Shown: positions 30,350 through 41,000, counted from the stretch's first letter. The stretch is 64,000 bases of DNA from Mycolicibacterium doricum (GCF_010728155.1 NZ_AP022605.1:2480001-2544000); one strand, 5' to 3'. A program made the numbers and translations. The notes: generated by a model from the sequence alone, not told the origin.

Positions 30350-31623
30350 CTAGCCGAGGGACGTGTGCATCAGCAGTGTGCTGTAGTCCGACCAGCGGGA
30401 CAGCGTGAAGTACAGGTCGCTGCCTGTCGACCAGGGGTGCGACCAGGGGTGATGTAGGGAGCGTAGATACCACCCGGCACCGCGGCCGAGGTGACGATCT
30501 TCTTCGCCGAACTCCACGGCTCCTCGGGTTTGTCGGAGGTGCGCATCACCACGTCGCTCACCGTGTTGGTGTAGAGCATCACGAATTTCTTCAGGTGGTC
30601 GTTCCAGGCCACCGACATCTCACTGCCCGGCGCCCACACCACCTGGATGGCCAGGAACGGGAAGCCGCGCAGCCAGCCGAACGGCGGGTAGTACTCGTAG
30701 GCGGATTTGTCGGCGACCGCGTTCTGGCTGACTCGGGACAGGAACGGCATGCCGCCGCGTCCCGCGCCCGTGCCGTAGGCGTACAGGTAGCCGTTGTGCC
30801 GCAGGTAATGCGCCCATCTGAAAGTTCTGATCACCCCATACGAACTGCACACCGGGAACGGTGTTGAACCAACTGGGCCTGATGGAGGTGCGCGGCACCG
30901 TCCAGGTCGACCACTGTCCGGGTGCGCCCCACTGGCTGACGGACATGAAATTGACGTATTGCCGGGTGCCGACGGATATGCCAGCGGTGGGGATCACGGC
31001 CACCTCGGTGGCGGCCAGGTTGAGGCTCTGAATCACCTGCCGCGAGAAGTTGGGGCGAGCGGCTTTGACCGGTGAGCCGCCGAACTTGTCGCCGGCGACC
31101 GCGTCGGCCACGGTCATCCCATTGGGCAGGTCGGTGGTGGAAGTGCGGAACAGGGTGTTCTTCCGCCTGCGGGCTGCATTGCCGAACGTGTCACCAAAGG
31201 CGATAAGCGCCTGGCGCTGCCCGCCGGAGTACCCGTTGTCCCACAGGGTGCCGAGGTCCGCCCCGGAGATGCCAAACCGTTTGTAGGACGACGAGTTCGG
31301 GCCGGCGATCGTGTCGACGACGATGGCCCCCGACGCGGCCGGGGCCGCGGCGGCACGGGCGGCGGCGTCGGGTGCGCGGCGGCATCGGATTTGGCGGCCT
31401 CGGCTGCAGTGGTGTTCGGGGCGGGTTTGCGGCCGATCGGCACATGCAGGACCGGGAACTTCGGCAGCGTGAACCCGGGGTTCGCGCTGCGGGCCGACGG
31501 GGCCGCAACCGGGACCGAACACGGATCGGCGGCCACCGACGGACTGGTCGCGATCGGCAGTACCAGCGACGCCACCGTCGTCGACACCGCCGTCAGCGCC
31601 GCCATTCGTCCCATGGCCGGCAT
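30350..31623 (-). pseudogene. Secreted DUF4185-type protein with three frame changes
   Basis: From ATG 31623 (GAAAGGTG upstream) a signal peptide (MAALTAVSTTVASLVLP...) and a Pro-rich segment can be read, but the frame changes near 31350, again near 30830 and again near 30430. Joined across them, the protein reads GPNSSSYKRFGISGADLGTL, IAFGDTFGN, WGDQNFQMGA, RHNGYLYAYGTGAGRGG, GGIYAPYIT and DLYFTLSRWSDYSTLL, the pattern of mycobacterial DUF4185 proteins with a beta-propeller-like fold. The second change is one extra T, and an exact 12-bp tandem duplication lies at the third. It cannot be translated full-length as written. Confidence 0.85.
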
Positions 31624-31818
31624 GTCACACCTTTCGGGCATCGCATAGAGCGAGATACCGGTGTGACAGTAGTGGCGGCAGTGACGCTGCAGCGTGTCGG
31701 CGCAGGAACCGCAACGACTTCGTGATCGCCCCGAAACGGTTTGCTGGCACAAAATGACGAACGCGTCAGCCCAGCAGGCCGGCAATCACCCCGAGGTAAT
31801 TATTTGCCCGACAGCCGG

Positions 31819-32112
31819 CTAGCTAGCGGCGCGCCCGAGCAGCATCTCGGGTGCGCGGTAGGTTCCACCGAGTTGGCGGGCGAACTGGTCACGAGCGGCG
31901 AGGACCACGTTCTGCAGGTGTGCGACGTGGCCGGATTGGCCGCCGACCGCGGCGGCCGCGTCGGCCACCTCGTCGATGGCTTGCCAGGTCTGCGCGCACA
32001 GCGGGGTCAGCGGCTGCAGATGCGCGTTGCGAACCCCCGTGCGGATGGCTTCACACAACCAGTGTTCAAAGTTGATTCGAAGGGTGTCCTCAGGAAATTC
32101 ATTGGTATACAT
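31819..32112 (-). CDS. Small hypothetical protein
   Basis: The 97-residue protein starts at ATG 32112 with GGAGG nine bases upstream. It is helical, with no signal peptide, membrane segment or recognised domain (MYTNEFPEDTLRINFEHWLC ... QNVVLAARDQFARQLGGTYR). It stands alone, divergent from the CsbD-like gene with about 250 bp between them. Codon use is normal for the genome. No function can be suggested. Confidence 0.6.
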   Translation of the reverse strand: MYTNEFPEDTLRINFEHWLCEAIRTGVRNAHLQPLTPLCAQTWQAIDEVADAAAAVGGQSGHVAHLQNVVLAARDQFARQLGGTYRAPEMLLGRAAS

Positions 32113-32193
32113 GTTCGCTGTCCTCCGCACGCCAAGCTGTTTAGGCTGTTCACAGCTTTGGCCCCCATTCTACCCCGCTTTGCAATTACCTAG

Positions 32194-32230
32194 TCCCACT
32201 GTTGTCCTACTGTTTTCTAATCCTACTGTT
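32194..32230 (+). repeat. Three near-identical 10-bp direct repeats upstream of the CsbD-like gene
   Basis: TCCCACTGTT (32194-32203), TCCTACTGTT (32205-32214) and TCCTACTGTT (32221-32230) lie in the 250-bp region shared by the divergent small gene and the CsbD-like gene. They could be binding sites for a regulator; no known consensus is matched. Confidence 0.6.
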
Positions 32231-32362
32231 TTGCCCCGCCGCGATTGTCGGTAGGGGGCGGTCTTTTGCCATATCACGGCCGCGGAAGTGGCCCAGACCA
32301 CATCAGCGTGTCGATCCGCGGCGATCGGGAATCCCCCTCCAGGTACCTACTGAGGGGAATAC

Positions 32363-32929
32363 ATGACTGAGAACAGCAAATCAGACCAGGCCCGAAAAGG
32401 CCTCATCGATTCGGTCATTGGCAAGGCGAAGGAAGTCGCTGGCGCAGTGACCGGCAACGATTCGCTGACCGCCGAGGGGCAGCTCGAGCAGACCCAGGCC
32501 GAGGAGCGCAAGGACGCCAACGCTGTCGAGGCGGTCGCCGACGCCGAAGCCGAGCAGGCCCGCCAGGAAGTCCTTGAGGCGCAGCAGGAAGGCGCGCAGG
32601 AGCGCGCCGCCGTGAACGCCGAGACCGCCGCCGAGGAGAGTGCCGCGCGCGCGGACCAGGCGGCCAAGAAGCGGCAGGCCGAGCAGGCCGCAGCCCAGCG
32701 CGCCGCCGGCGATGTGGCCCAGGCCGAGGCCGAAGCCCAGCGCAAGGCCGAGCAGGCCGACGTCGAGGCCCGCGCGGAGAAGGCCGCGGCGAGCGCCGAG
32801 GTCGCCGACGCCGCCGGTCAGCGCAACGACGCGATCACCGTCGCCGCCAGTGCGAACGCAGAGGCCGAGCGGAACCGTGCCGAAGCCGACGCACTGGCCG
32901 CCGACGCCGACGTTCCCGAACAGCGATAG
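32363..32929 (+). CDS. CsbD-like protein with long Ala/Glu coiled coil
   Basis: Of the 188 residues, the first 50 (GLIDSVIGKAKEVAGAVTGN ... TAEGQLEQ) match the CsbD stress-protein fold. The rest is a highly charged Ala/Glu/Gln/Arg helix expected to form a coiled coil. CsbD proteins are general-stress proteins of unknown biochemistry. The ATG has GAGGGGAA upstream. It is 17 bp from the next gene, also a coiled-coil protein, so the two are probably made together. A C-terminal coiled coil of this length is not part of the minimal CsbD domain. Confidence 0.82.
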   Translation: MTENSKSDQARKGLIDSVIGKAKEVAGAVTGNDSLTAEGQLEQTQAEERKDANAVEAVADAEAEQARQEVLEAQQEGAQERAAVNAETAAEESAARADQAAKKRQAEQAAAQRAAGDVAQAEAEAQRKAEQADVEARAEKAAASAEVADAAGQRNDAITVAASANAEAERNRAEADALAADADVPEQR

Positions 32930-32946
32930 AAAGCCAGGAGTAATCG

Positions 32947-33630
32947 ATGAAGATCACCGACATCCCATTCGCCGTACTGCGACTCCAGTACCAGGTCGCC
33001 CGCTTCCCACTGCAGGTGATCGAGAACCGGGTCGTGGCCCGCCTCGATTCCGAGGCACCGGCGCGACTCTTCTACGAACGCTCACTGGGCATGCTCGACC
33101 TCGCGGTCGGCAACGCGCTCGGCGCGCCCGATGTCGAGGAGCGCGGCGCGGCGTTGGTCGAACGCAGCGAGGCTCTGCGCCGGGCCGCCCAGCTGGATGC
33201 GACTGCCACCCAGGTGCACGAGCAGGCCGAGGCGGACCTCGAATCGACGCGGGAACAGGCCAAGCGTGAGACGCAGCAGGCCGATCAGGACCGTAAGGAA
33301 GAGAAGAGGGAAGCGCGCCAGACCGCTGCTGAGCGGAAGCAGAACGCCGTGCACAACGCGCAGAAGAAGGCGGCCGACGCCAAGGAGGAGGCCGATCGGG
33401 TCGCTGCCCAGCGCGTGGAGTCGGCCGAGGCGGCCCGCCGCGAGGAAGAGGCCGTGATCTCGGCAACCGAGAAGAGCATCGAGAAGGTGGCGCAGACCAA
33501 GCTCGACGATGCCGCCGACAAGGCCGGTACTGCCGCCGCCAAGCGGGCGCAGGCAGACCGCGTCGAGGAACTCGCCGACACCGAGAAGGAGAAGCGTCAG
33601 CAGGAGCGGGCGGCGAACAACGGGAACTGA
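32947..33630 (+). CDS. Coiled-coil protein of unknown function
   Basis: The 227-residue protein has an N-terminal globular part (MKITDIPFAVLRLQYQVARF ... FYERSLGMLDLAVGNALG) and, from about residue 70, a continuous Lys/Glu/Ala-rich coiled coil ending in a basic tail. No signal peptide is seen. GCCAGGAG precedes its ATG. It is the second gene of a two-gene unit with the CsbD-like gene. The shared coiled-coil character suggests the two may interact. A stress or envelope-scaffold role is a guess. Confidence 0.8.
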   Translation: MKITDIPFAVLRLQYQVARFPLQVIENRVVARLDSEAPARLFYERSLGMLDLAVGNALGAPDVEERGAALVERSEALRRAAQLDATATQVHEQAEADLESTREQAKRETQQADQDRKEEKREARQTAAERKQNAVHNAQKKAADAKEEADRVAAQRVESAEAARREEEAVISATEKSIEKVAQTKLDDAADKAGTAAAKRAQADRVEELADTEKEKRQQERAANNGN

Positions 33631-33637
33631 CCCCGAG

Positions 33638-35209
33638 CTAGTCCGCATAGTACTCCAGTACGCGCTCTGAATTGTCGGCCCGGCCGTTACTCACGATGGT
33701 GAGCCGGTCGGGCCGAACTTGGTAGCGGGCACCTCCGGACGGATCGACCACGTCATAGCCCCCGCCTACGGGCTTCGCGTCCTGCAGTTCGATCGTGGCG
33801 CCGTCGCTGAGCCGTTCGCCGCGGTAGTAGTACTCGTCGTCGTCGGTGCGGCAGACGACGGCCAGCGACTGAGCGGTCCGCACCATCGCGGCCGGGGACC
33901 CGCCGGAGTCGCACCGCGCATAGTGGCCGACGAAGCCCTGTCCGTCGGCGCCGGACATCCCCGCGGGGGCGGTGGCCGATGTCGACGGCGTGGAGCTGGT
34001 GGTGGTCGACGGGGTGGTGGTGGTCGTGGTTGTCGAAGCGGTCGTCGATCGGGTGGTCGTCGGGACGCTTTCGTCGTAGGGCGCCGTGGTCGGCGCCACT
34101 GTCGTGTGGGCCGTCGGCGTGCCGCCCTGTCCGTTGAACGCGAGCAGCGCGGCCAGCACGGCGGCCACGCCGAACAGCACGATGATCGCCGCGATCAACA
34201 CCACCTGCGCGGTGTTCTTCTTCGCCGGCGGTTTGGCCGCGGTGCGCGCCGGCGCAGGCAGATACGGGGTGTAGCCGGTGGCTGCGGGATTGGCGAACAC
34301 CGACGAGAATTGCCGGGTGCCAGGCGGTTTGGCGGCAACGGCGGCCGCGGCGGCACTCGCGGACGCTGCGGGCAGCATCGCCGCTGCGGTCGCCGCCTTG
34401 GCTAGGTCGCCGGCCGTCGGGAACCTCTCCCCCGCTTGTTTGGCCATCCCGCGGGTGATGACATCGTCGTACGCGCGGCTGATCCCTCTGCGCATGACGC
34501 TGGGCCGCGGTGGCGGAGCGAACATGTGTGCACTCATCAGTTGTTGCAGGTCACGCGACTCGAACGGCGGTCTACCGGTGAGGCATTCGTAGAGCAGGCA
34601 CGTCAGCGAGTACACGTCGGCGGGCGGGCCGACGGGCCCGCCGCTGAACCGCTCCGGCGCCATGTACGCCGACGACCCGACGATCATCCCCGTCGATGTC
34701 ACACCCGGGTCGCCGCCGGTGTGGGCGATCCCGAAGTCCACCAGATAGGCGAAGTCGTCGGGATTGAGTAGGACGTTCTCCGGTTTGATGTCGCGGTGTA
34801 CGAGTCCGTCGGCGTGCGCGGCGTCGAGCGCCGCGGCGACCTGGCCGATGATTGAGGACGCCCGTTTGGCGTCCAGGGGGCCGCTGGCCTGCAGAACGTC
34901 CTTCAGGCTGGCACCCTCCACCAGGCGCATGTCGATGTAGAGCACACCGTCGATGTCACCGAAGTCGTGCACCGGGATGACGTGCGGTTCCTGCAGCCGA
35001 GCCGCGACACGCGACTCGCGCCGGAATCGCTCCTGGAAACTCGGGTCGGCGGCCATCTCCGCGCGCAGCAGTTTCAGCGCGACCGTGCGGCCCTTGACCG
35101 TGTCGTAGGCGCGGTACACCTCGCCCATCCCGCCGACTCCGATCAGGGACCGGAGTTCGTACGGGCCGAACCGGGTTCCGAGCCGTGAGCCGCCGTGCGG
35201 GGTGGCCAT
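33638..35209 (-). CDS. Membrane Ser/Thr protein kinase (PknF/PknJ-like layout)
   Basis: The 523-residue protein has a complete eukaryotic-type kinase domain: GVGGMGEV glycine loop, Lys46, HRDIKPEN with catalytic Asp140, DFG Asp158, and the activation loop TSTGMIVGSSAYMAPE. An Ala-rich juxtamembrane segment is followed by one transmembrane helix (334-358). A long Thr/Ser/Pro linker then leads to an extracytoplasmic C-terminal domain of about 90 residues with two cysteines. The mycobacterial Pkn kinases have this plan, but the sensor domain is not PASTA. The gene converges on the coiled-coil gene with eight bases between them. Ligand and targets are unknown. Confidence 0.93.
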   Translation of the reverse strand: MATPHGGSRLGTRFGPYELRSLIGVGGMGEVYRAYDTVKGRTVALKLLRAEMAADPSFQERFRRESRVAARLQEPHVIPVHDFGDIDGVLYIDMRLVEGASLKDVLQASGPLDAKRASSIIGQVAAALDAAHADGLVHRDIKPENVLLNPDDFAYLVDFGIAHTGGDPGVTSTGMIVGSSAYMAPERFSGGPVGPPADVYSLTCLLYECLTGRPPFESRDLQQLMSAHMFAPPPRPSVMRRGISRAYDDVITRGMAKQAGERFPTAGDLAKAATAAAMLPAASASAAAAAVAAKPPGTRQFSSVFANPAATGYTPYLPAPARTAAKPPAKKNTAQVVLIAAIIVLFGVAAVLAALLAFNGQGGTPTAHTTVAPTTAPYDESVPTTTRSTTASTTTTTTTPSTTTSSTPSTSATAPAGMSGADGQGFVGHYARCDSGGSPAAMVRTAQSLAVVCRTDDDEYYYRGERLSDGATIELQDAKPVGGGYDVVDPSGGARYQVRPDRLTIVSNGRADNSERVLEYYAD

Positions 35210-35521
35210 CAGAAGTGAGTCCTTTCAGTCCGTCCCGACCGTACCGGCATCCCGTGAGGAGCTCGGCAGATGGGTGAGATGGGCGGCGGCGCGCCACCGG
35301 TCCCCCACTGCTCGGGCGGTTCATCTGTTGTTCGTGCGGCTGCGTTTGCTCCGTGTGGTGGCCGGCCACACCGACGACAGGGCGTGCGTGCACGCTATCT
35401 CCGTGGGTATCGCGGTGCGTCCCCCACTTCCTCGGCCGAGCGGTTCGCCCGCCAACGCCTTATCGCCCTGGCTCGAGTCGAAGGCAAGATCACCGAAACA
35501 AACCACCGTGCTGTTTTACGC

Positions 35522-35536
35522 AGGGCCGACGGTCCA
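35522..35536 (+). promoter_or_regulatory. Distal DosR-like box (reverse orientation)
   Basis: AGGGCCGACGGTCCA resembles the reverse complement of the DosR consensus GGGACTTTNGNCCCT, with about three mismatches at informative positions. It lies 79 bp upstream of the better proximal box. Tandem boxes are common at strongly hypoxia-induced mycobacterial promoters. Weak on its own. Confidence 0.45.
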
Positions 35537-35600
35537 CGAGCGTCTCGCCGTGGGCCGGTTCACCGGCGGGGGCGGTGATCGACCCGACGCCTGGTCCAAA

Positions 35601-35615
35601 GTGACTTCCGGCCCT
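35601..35615 (+). promoter_or_regulatory. Proximal DosR box of the ppsA operon
   Basis: GTGACTTCCGGCCCT matches the DosR consensus GGGACTTTNGNCCCT at all but two informative positions and ends 60 bp before the ppsA ATG, a usual distance for DosR activation. The downstream genes (otsB1, USP, pfkB) have homologues in the DosR dormancy regulon of M. tuberculosis. Regulation is therefore inferred with reasonable support. Confidence 0.65.
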
Positions 35616-35675
35616 GTGTCGGAGGCCTCCGATCGTGGGAGGTTGGCATTCGTCGCCCAATTGAGAGGACAGACC

Positions 35676-38072
35676 ATGAGCGAGTGCGCCTACGTCCGGT
35701 TCTTCGAGGAGTTCGCCATCGACGACGTGCCCCTGGTCGGCGGGAAGAACGCTTCCCTTGGCGAGATGTATCAGAACCTGTCCGGTCAGGGTGTCCGCAT
35801 CCCGAACGGGTTCGCGATCACCGCCGCCGCCTACCGCCACGTGCTCGACGAGGCCGGTGCGTGGGATCGACTACACGCCGAACTCGACCACATCGACCCC
35901 GCGGACGTCGCCGCACTGGCTCGCAAAGGAAAGCGCGCCCGCGAGATCGTCTATGGGGCGGGGCTCCCCGAGGATCTGGCCGCCGAGATCCTCGAGGCCT
36001 ACCGAGCGCTCCAGCAGGAGTACGGCGAGGACGTGAGCCTCGCCGTGCGGAGTTCGGCCACCGCCGAGGATCTGCCCACGGCGAGCTTCGCCGGCCAGCA
36101 GGACTCCTACCTCAACATCAAGGGCGCACAAAGCCTGCTCGACACCTGCCGCCGTTGCTTCGCCAGCCTGTTCACCGATCGCGCCATCCACTACCGGATC
36201 GATCAGGGCTTCGACCACTTCAAGGTCTCGCTGTCGATCGGGGTGATGAAGATGGTTCGCTCCGACATCGCCTCCTCCGGTGTGATGTTCTCGCTCGACA
36301 CCGAATCGGGCTTCCGCGACGCCGTTTTCGTGACCGGCGCCTACGGCCTCGGCGAGAACGTGGTCCAGGGCGCCGTCGACCCGGACGAGTTCTACGTTCA
36401 CAAGCCGACCTATCTCTCCGGCCACCGCGCGGTGTTGCGCCGCCTCCTCGGCGACAAGGCCGTGAAGATGGTCCTCGTCGAGGGCGAGACGAAGAACACC
36501 ACGCGCAACATCCCCACGCCGAAGGCCGACCGCGCTCGGTTCTGCCTCACCGACGAGGACGTCCTGGAACTGGCGGGCTACGCGTGCGCGATCGAGCAGC
36601 ACTACGGCAGGCCGATGGACATGGAGTGGGCCAAGGACGGCATCGACGGGAAGCTCTACATCGTCCAGGCCCGCCCCGAGACGGTGGCCTCCCAGCACAG
36701 CGCCACCGCAGTCGAGACCTACGTGTTGGAGGGCCGCGGCGAGATACTGGCCGAGGGGCGCTCGGTAGGTGAGCGGATCGCCTCGGGTGTGGTGAAGCAC
36801 ATCGAGCACCTCTCCCAACTGGCGGAATTCGAGCCCGGGCAAGTGCTGGTCGCCGACACCACCACACCGGACTGGGAGCCGGTGATGAAGACCGCCGCGG
36901 CGATCGTCACCAATCGCGGCGGGCGGACCTGCCACGCCTCGATCGTCGCCCGCGAACTCGGTATCCCGGCCGTGGTCGGCACCGGCGACGCGACCACCAG
37001 CGTGCCGGACGGCGCGATGGTGACGGTATCGTGCGCCGAGGGCGACTCGGGGCGTGTGTACGACGGCGCGGTCGGCTTCCACGTGGAGCGCACCGAAATC
37101 GGCGACATGGTCCGGCCACGGACCGAGATCATGGTGAACCTGGGCAACCCCGATCTCGCCTTCAAGACGTCGTTTCTGCCCAACGACGGTGTGGGACTCG
37201 CCCGGACGGAGTTCATCATCAGCGAGTACATCCGCTTCCACCCCCTGGCCCTGCTGCACCCCGAGAAAGTCGAGGACCCGCGGGTGCGCCGGGACATCGA
37301 CCGGCTGACGCAGGGATACGACGACGGGGGTGCCTTCTTCGTCGAGCGCCTGTCGGAGGGAATCGGCACGATCGCGGCCGCCTTCTGGCCGAAGCCCGTC
37401 GTGGTGCGAATGTCGGATTTCAAGACGAACGAGTATGCGAGCCTGGTCGGCGGACAGGCCTTCGAACCTTCCGAGAGCAATCCCATGCTCGGCTTCCGGG
37501 GTGCCTCGCGCTATGCCCACCCCGCCTACGCCGAGGGTTTCGCGCTCGAGTGCCGTGCGATGCGGCGTGTTCGCGAACAGATGGGCCTGACCAACGTCAT
37601 CCTCATGATTCCCTTCGTCCGCCGGGTAGCCGAGGCCGACCTCGTCCTGCAGACGATGGCCGACCTCGGACTGCGGCGGGGCGAAAACGGGCTGAAGGTC
37701 TACGCGATGTGCGAGATCCCGAACAACGTCATCCTCATCGACGAGTTCGCCAAACGCTTCGACGGCTTCTCCATCGGCTCCAACGACCTGACCCAGCTCA
37801 CCCTCGGCGTCGACCGTGACAGCGAGGTCGTCGCGTTCGACTACGACGAGCGGGACGACGGTGTCAAGGAGATGATCCGCCTGGCCGTGGAGGGCTGCCG
37901 CCGCAACGGGATTCATTCGGGGTTATGTGGACAGGCGCCCTCGGACTACCCGGACATGGCCGAGTACCTGGTCCGGCTGGGAATCGAGTCGATGAGCCTC
38001 AATCCCGACACCGTGGTTCGCACGACCCGCCAGGTCCTGGAAGCGGAGCACCAGTTGGCACGCCTGCCATGA
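35676..38072 (+). CDS. ppsA: Phosphoenolpyruvate synthase PpsA
   Basis: The 798-residue enzyme converts pyruvate and ATP to phosphoenolpyruvate, AMP and phosphate. Domains in order are: the ATP-grasp nucleotide-binding domain (LVGGKNASLGEMYQNL ... RSSATAEDLPTASFAGQQ); the swivelling domain with catalytic His420 in GGRTCHASIVAREL; and the PEP/pyruvate barrel (SNPMLGFRGASRYAHP ... IGSNDLTQLTLGVDRDS) with Cys-containing SGLCGQAPSD near the end. The ATG at 35676 has GAGAGGAC upstream. Its stop overlaps the otsB1 start by four bases. It would allow gluconeogenic carbon flow toward trehalose and storage sugars. Confidence 0.96.
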   Translation: MSECAYVRFFEEFAIDDVPLVGGKNASLGEMYQNLSGQGVRIPNGFAITAAAYRHVLDEAGAWDRLHAELDHIDPADVAALARKGKRAREIVYGAGLPEDLAAEILEAYRALQQEYGEDVSLAVRSSATAEDLPTASFAGQQDSYLNIKGAQSLLDTCRRCFASLFTDRAIHYRIDQGFDHFKVSLSIGVMKMVRSDIASSGVMFSLDTESGFRDAVFVTGAYGLGENVVQGAVDPDEFYVHKPTYLSGHRAVLRRLLGDKAVKMVLVEGETKNTTRNIPTPKADRARFCLTDEDVLELAGYACAIEQHYGRPMDMEWAKDGIDGKLYIVQARPETVASQHSATAVETYVLEGRGEILAEGRSVGERIASGVVKHIEHLSQLAEFEPGQVLVADTTTPDWEPVMKTAAAIVTNRGGRTCHASIVARELGIPAVVGTGDATTSVPDGAMVTVSCAEGDSGRVYDGAVGFHVERTEIGDMVRPRTEIMVNLGNPDLAFKTSFLPNDGVGLARTEFIISEYIRFHPLALLHPEKVEDPRVRRDIDRLTQGYDDGGAFFVERLSEGIGTIAAAFWPKPVVVRMSDFKTNEYASLVGGQAFEPSESNPMLGFRGASRYAHPAYAEGFALECRAMRRVREQMGLTNVILMIPFVRRVAEADLVLQTMADLGLRRGENGLKVYAMCEIPNNVILIDEFAKRFDGFSIGSNDLTQLTLGVDRDSEVVAFDYDERDDGVKEMIRLAVEGCRRNGIHSGLCGQAPSDYPDMAEYLVRLGIESMSLNPDTVVRTTRQVLEAEHQLARLP

Positions 38073-41000
38073 GGCTCCCGGTGGTCGTCGATCCCCGCTA
38101 CCACGATGCGGTGATCTTCGATCTCGACGGCGTGCTCGCCGAGACGAGAGCCACGGCGGCGTTGGTGGAGCCCGCTGTGGCGCTTACGCGCAAGCTCCGC
38201 GACGCCGGGATCAGAACCGCGGCCTGCTCGTCACATCGTGACGGGGGCGAGACCCTGGAAATCCTCGAGAAAGAAGGGGTTTACGACCTCTGCGTCGACG
38301 GCTCCGGCTCAGCCGGGGCCGGTGAGCCTCCCGCCTTCCTGCAGGCAACGCGCCGACTCGGCGTGCCTGTGCAGCGCTCCGTCCTCATCGAGGATGCGGC
38401 GGCTGGTGTGACCGTCGGCCGCGACGCCGGTTTCGCGCTCATCATCGGCGTCGACCGGACCCGCCACGCCGACGGACCGATACCGTCCGATGTCGACTAC
38501 GTGGTCGCGGGTCTGGACGACATCACGGTCCGCACCGGTGATCAGCGCGTCTCCGAAGTCCCCGACGCGCTCGAGTCCTATGGCCAGTTGATCGGCATCA
38601 CCAGTACACGGGAGTCGATGTTGTTCCTGGACTACGACGGAACGCTGTCCCCCATCGTCTCCGATCCCGACGCGGCCACACTGGTCGGCGGGGCGGCCGA
38701 GGCGCTGGAACAGGTTGCGGCGGTGTGTCACGTCGCGATCCTGAGCGGTCGCGACCTCGCCGACGTCCAGGCTCGGGTCGGTGCACCCGGGCTTTGGTAC
38801 GCCGGGAGCCACGGTTTCGAGCTGAGGGGTCCGGACGGCACGTATCACCAGAATCAGGCGGCGGCCGGGGTCGTCCCCGTCCTCGAGCGCGCAGCCGGTG
38901 AGTTGCGCGATCGCCTCGCGCAGATCCCGGGTGTGCGCGTGGAGCACAAGCGCTTCGCTGTCGCGGTTCACCACCGCGAGGTCGCGTCGGCCGATCATGT
39001 CGCCGAGATCCTCTCCACCACACGTAGACTCGGTCAACGAGCTGGGCTGCGGGTGACCAGTGGACGCATGCTGGTGGAACTGAGACCCGACGTCGACTGG
39101 GACAAGGGCACTGCTCTCCTGTGGATTCGTGACCGCATCGACTCTGCGGGCTCCCCCCTGCCCATCTACATCGGCGACGACCTCACCGACGAAGACGCCT
39201 TCGACGCCGTCCGCTTCGACGGAATCGGCATCGTCGTGCGGCATGACGAGGACGGCGACCGCAAGACGGCTGCGCGCTTCAGCCTGCAATCCCCCGACCA
39301 GGTGCGGGAGTTCCTTCAGCGGGGGTCTCGGTGGCTCGACTACAAGCGCCACGCCGCCGGCGCCGCTTGGGATTTCACCTACGAGGGGTACGACGCGCAG
39401 AGCGAGAAACTTCGCGAGTCGTTGTGCACGGTCGGTAACGGCTACTTCGCCACCAGGGGCGCGGCGCCGGAATCGCGCGCCGGACAGGTGCATTATCCCG
39501 GAACCTATGCCGCCGGCGTCTTCAACCGGCTCGTCGACGACGTATCGGGTTCTGCTGTCGCCAACGAAAGCCTGGTGAACCTCCCGAACTGGCTGCCACT
39601 GACCTTCCGGATCGACGGCGGCGACTGGTTCGACATCGATGCGGTCGAGGTGCTCTCCTACCGTCAGACCCTCGACCTTCGTGGCGCGACCCTGACGAGG
39701 GACGTCCGGTTCCGAGACGACGCCGGACGTACGACTTCGCTGACACAGCAACGGTTCGTCGCGATGCACCTGCCCCACGTCGCCGCGCTGCACACCACCA
39801 TCCTCGCCGAGAACTGGTCGGGCGAGATCACCATCCGCTCTACGCTGGACGGCAACGTCACGAACTCTCTCGTCGAGCGTTACCGCGACCTCGGCAAAGA
39901 ACATCTCGAATTGGTCGACACCCGGCAGCTCTCCACCGATTCGGTGCTGTTGACGGTGCAGACGACCCAGTCGCGCGTTCGGATTGCCATGGCGGCGCGG
40001 ACCGTCGTCTGGCGCGACGGCGACCCGGTTCCCGCCTCCTATCAGCTCACCGGTGAGGAAGCCGAGATCGGTCACGAGATCACCGTCGGACAGTCGGTGG
40101 GCGAGACGCTGACGGTGGAGAAGGTCGTCACCCTCTTCACGGGACGCGATGTCGCGACGTCAGAGCCTTCGGAGGAGGCGCAGCGCTGGGTGAGCCGGCT
40201 CGGCCGGTACGCCGAACTGCGCGACGGACACGTGGCCGACTGGCTGCATCTGTGGGAACGCCTGTCCATCGAGTTCGAAGACTTCACAGACGAAGAATTC
40301 ACAGACGAACTGCGCATCCTCCGACTCCATCTCCTGCATCTGCTGCAGACGGTTTCGCCGAACAGCGCCGACCTCGATGTGGGGGTGCCGGCCCGCGGAC
40401 TGCATGGCGAAGCCTACCGCGGCCACGTCTTCTGGGACGAACTGTTCATCTTCCCCGTTCTCAACCTGCGGGTGCCGATGATCACCCGATCGCTGTTGGC
40501 GTACCGGTACCGGCGGTTGCCGGAGGCCCGTCAGGCCGCGCGCGAGGCCGGCCACTCCGGCGCGATGTTCCCCTGGCAATCGGGCAGTGACGGCCGCGAG
40601 GAGAGTCAACGCCTGCACCTCAATCCGCGCAGCGGCAATTGGAATCCCGACGCGAGCGCTCGCGCGCACCACGTCGGCATCGCCGTCGCCTACAGCGCGT
40701 GGGAGTTCTACCAGGTCACCGGGGATCTGGCCTATCTGATCGACTACGGGGCGGAGATGCTGGCCGAGATCGCCCGGTTCTGGGTGAGCATGGCCACCTA
40801 CGACGAAGACCGCGGTCGCTACAGCATCCGCGGCGTGATCGGACCCGACGAGTTCCACTCCGGCTACCCGGATGCACCCTACGACGGCATAGACAACAAC
40901 GCCTACACCAACGTGATGGCGGTGTGGGTCATCATGCGGGCCATCGACGCGCTGAACCTGCTGCCGCTGCCGAGCCGACTCGACCTGTTGGAGACGCTGG

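Larger units (their letters stand above)
35210..35675 (+). promoter_or_regulatory. Long intergenic control region of the ppsA operon
   Basis: This 466-bp region separates the divergent kinase gene from ppsA. It contains no convincing gene: the open frame upstream of ppsA lacks any family-like sequence and any ribosome site. Two DosR-type boxes (listed separately) lie 140 and 61 bp before ppsA, and GAGAGGAC precedes the ppsA ATG. Nothing else is recognised in it. Confidence 0.6.

Noticed and set aside
32231..32362. SigF-type promoter before the CsbD-like gene
   Set aside because: A GTTTT and a GGTAGG are present, but the spacing and sequence do not fit GGTTT-N16-GGGTA well.
35202..35675. N-terminal extension of PpsA or a separate gene upstream of it
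   Set aside because: The sequence shows no domain, no ribosome site and contains DosR-like boxes; the PPDK N-terminal domain begins at ATG 35676.
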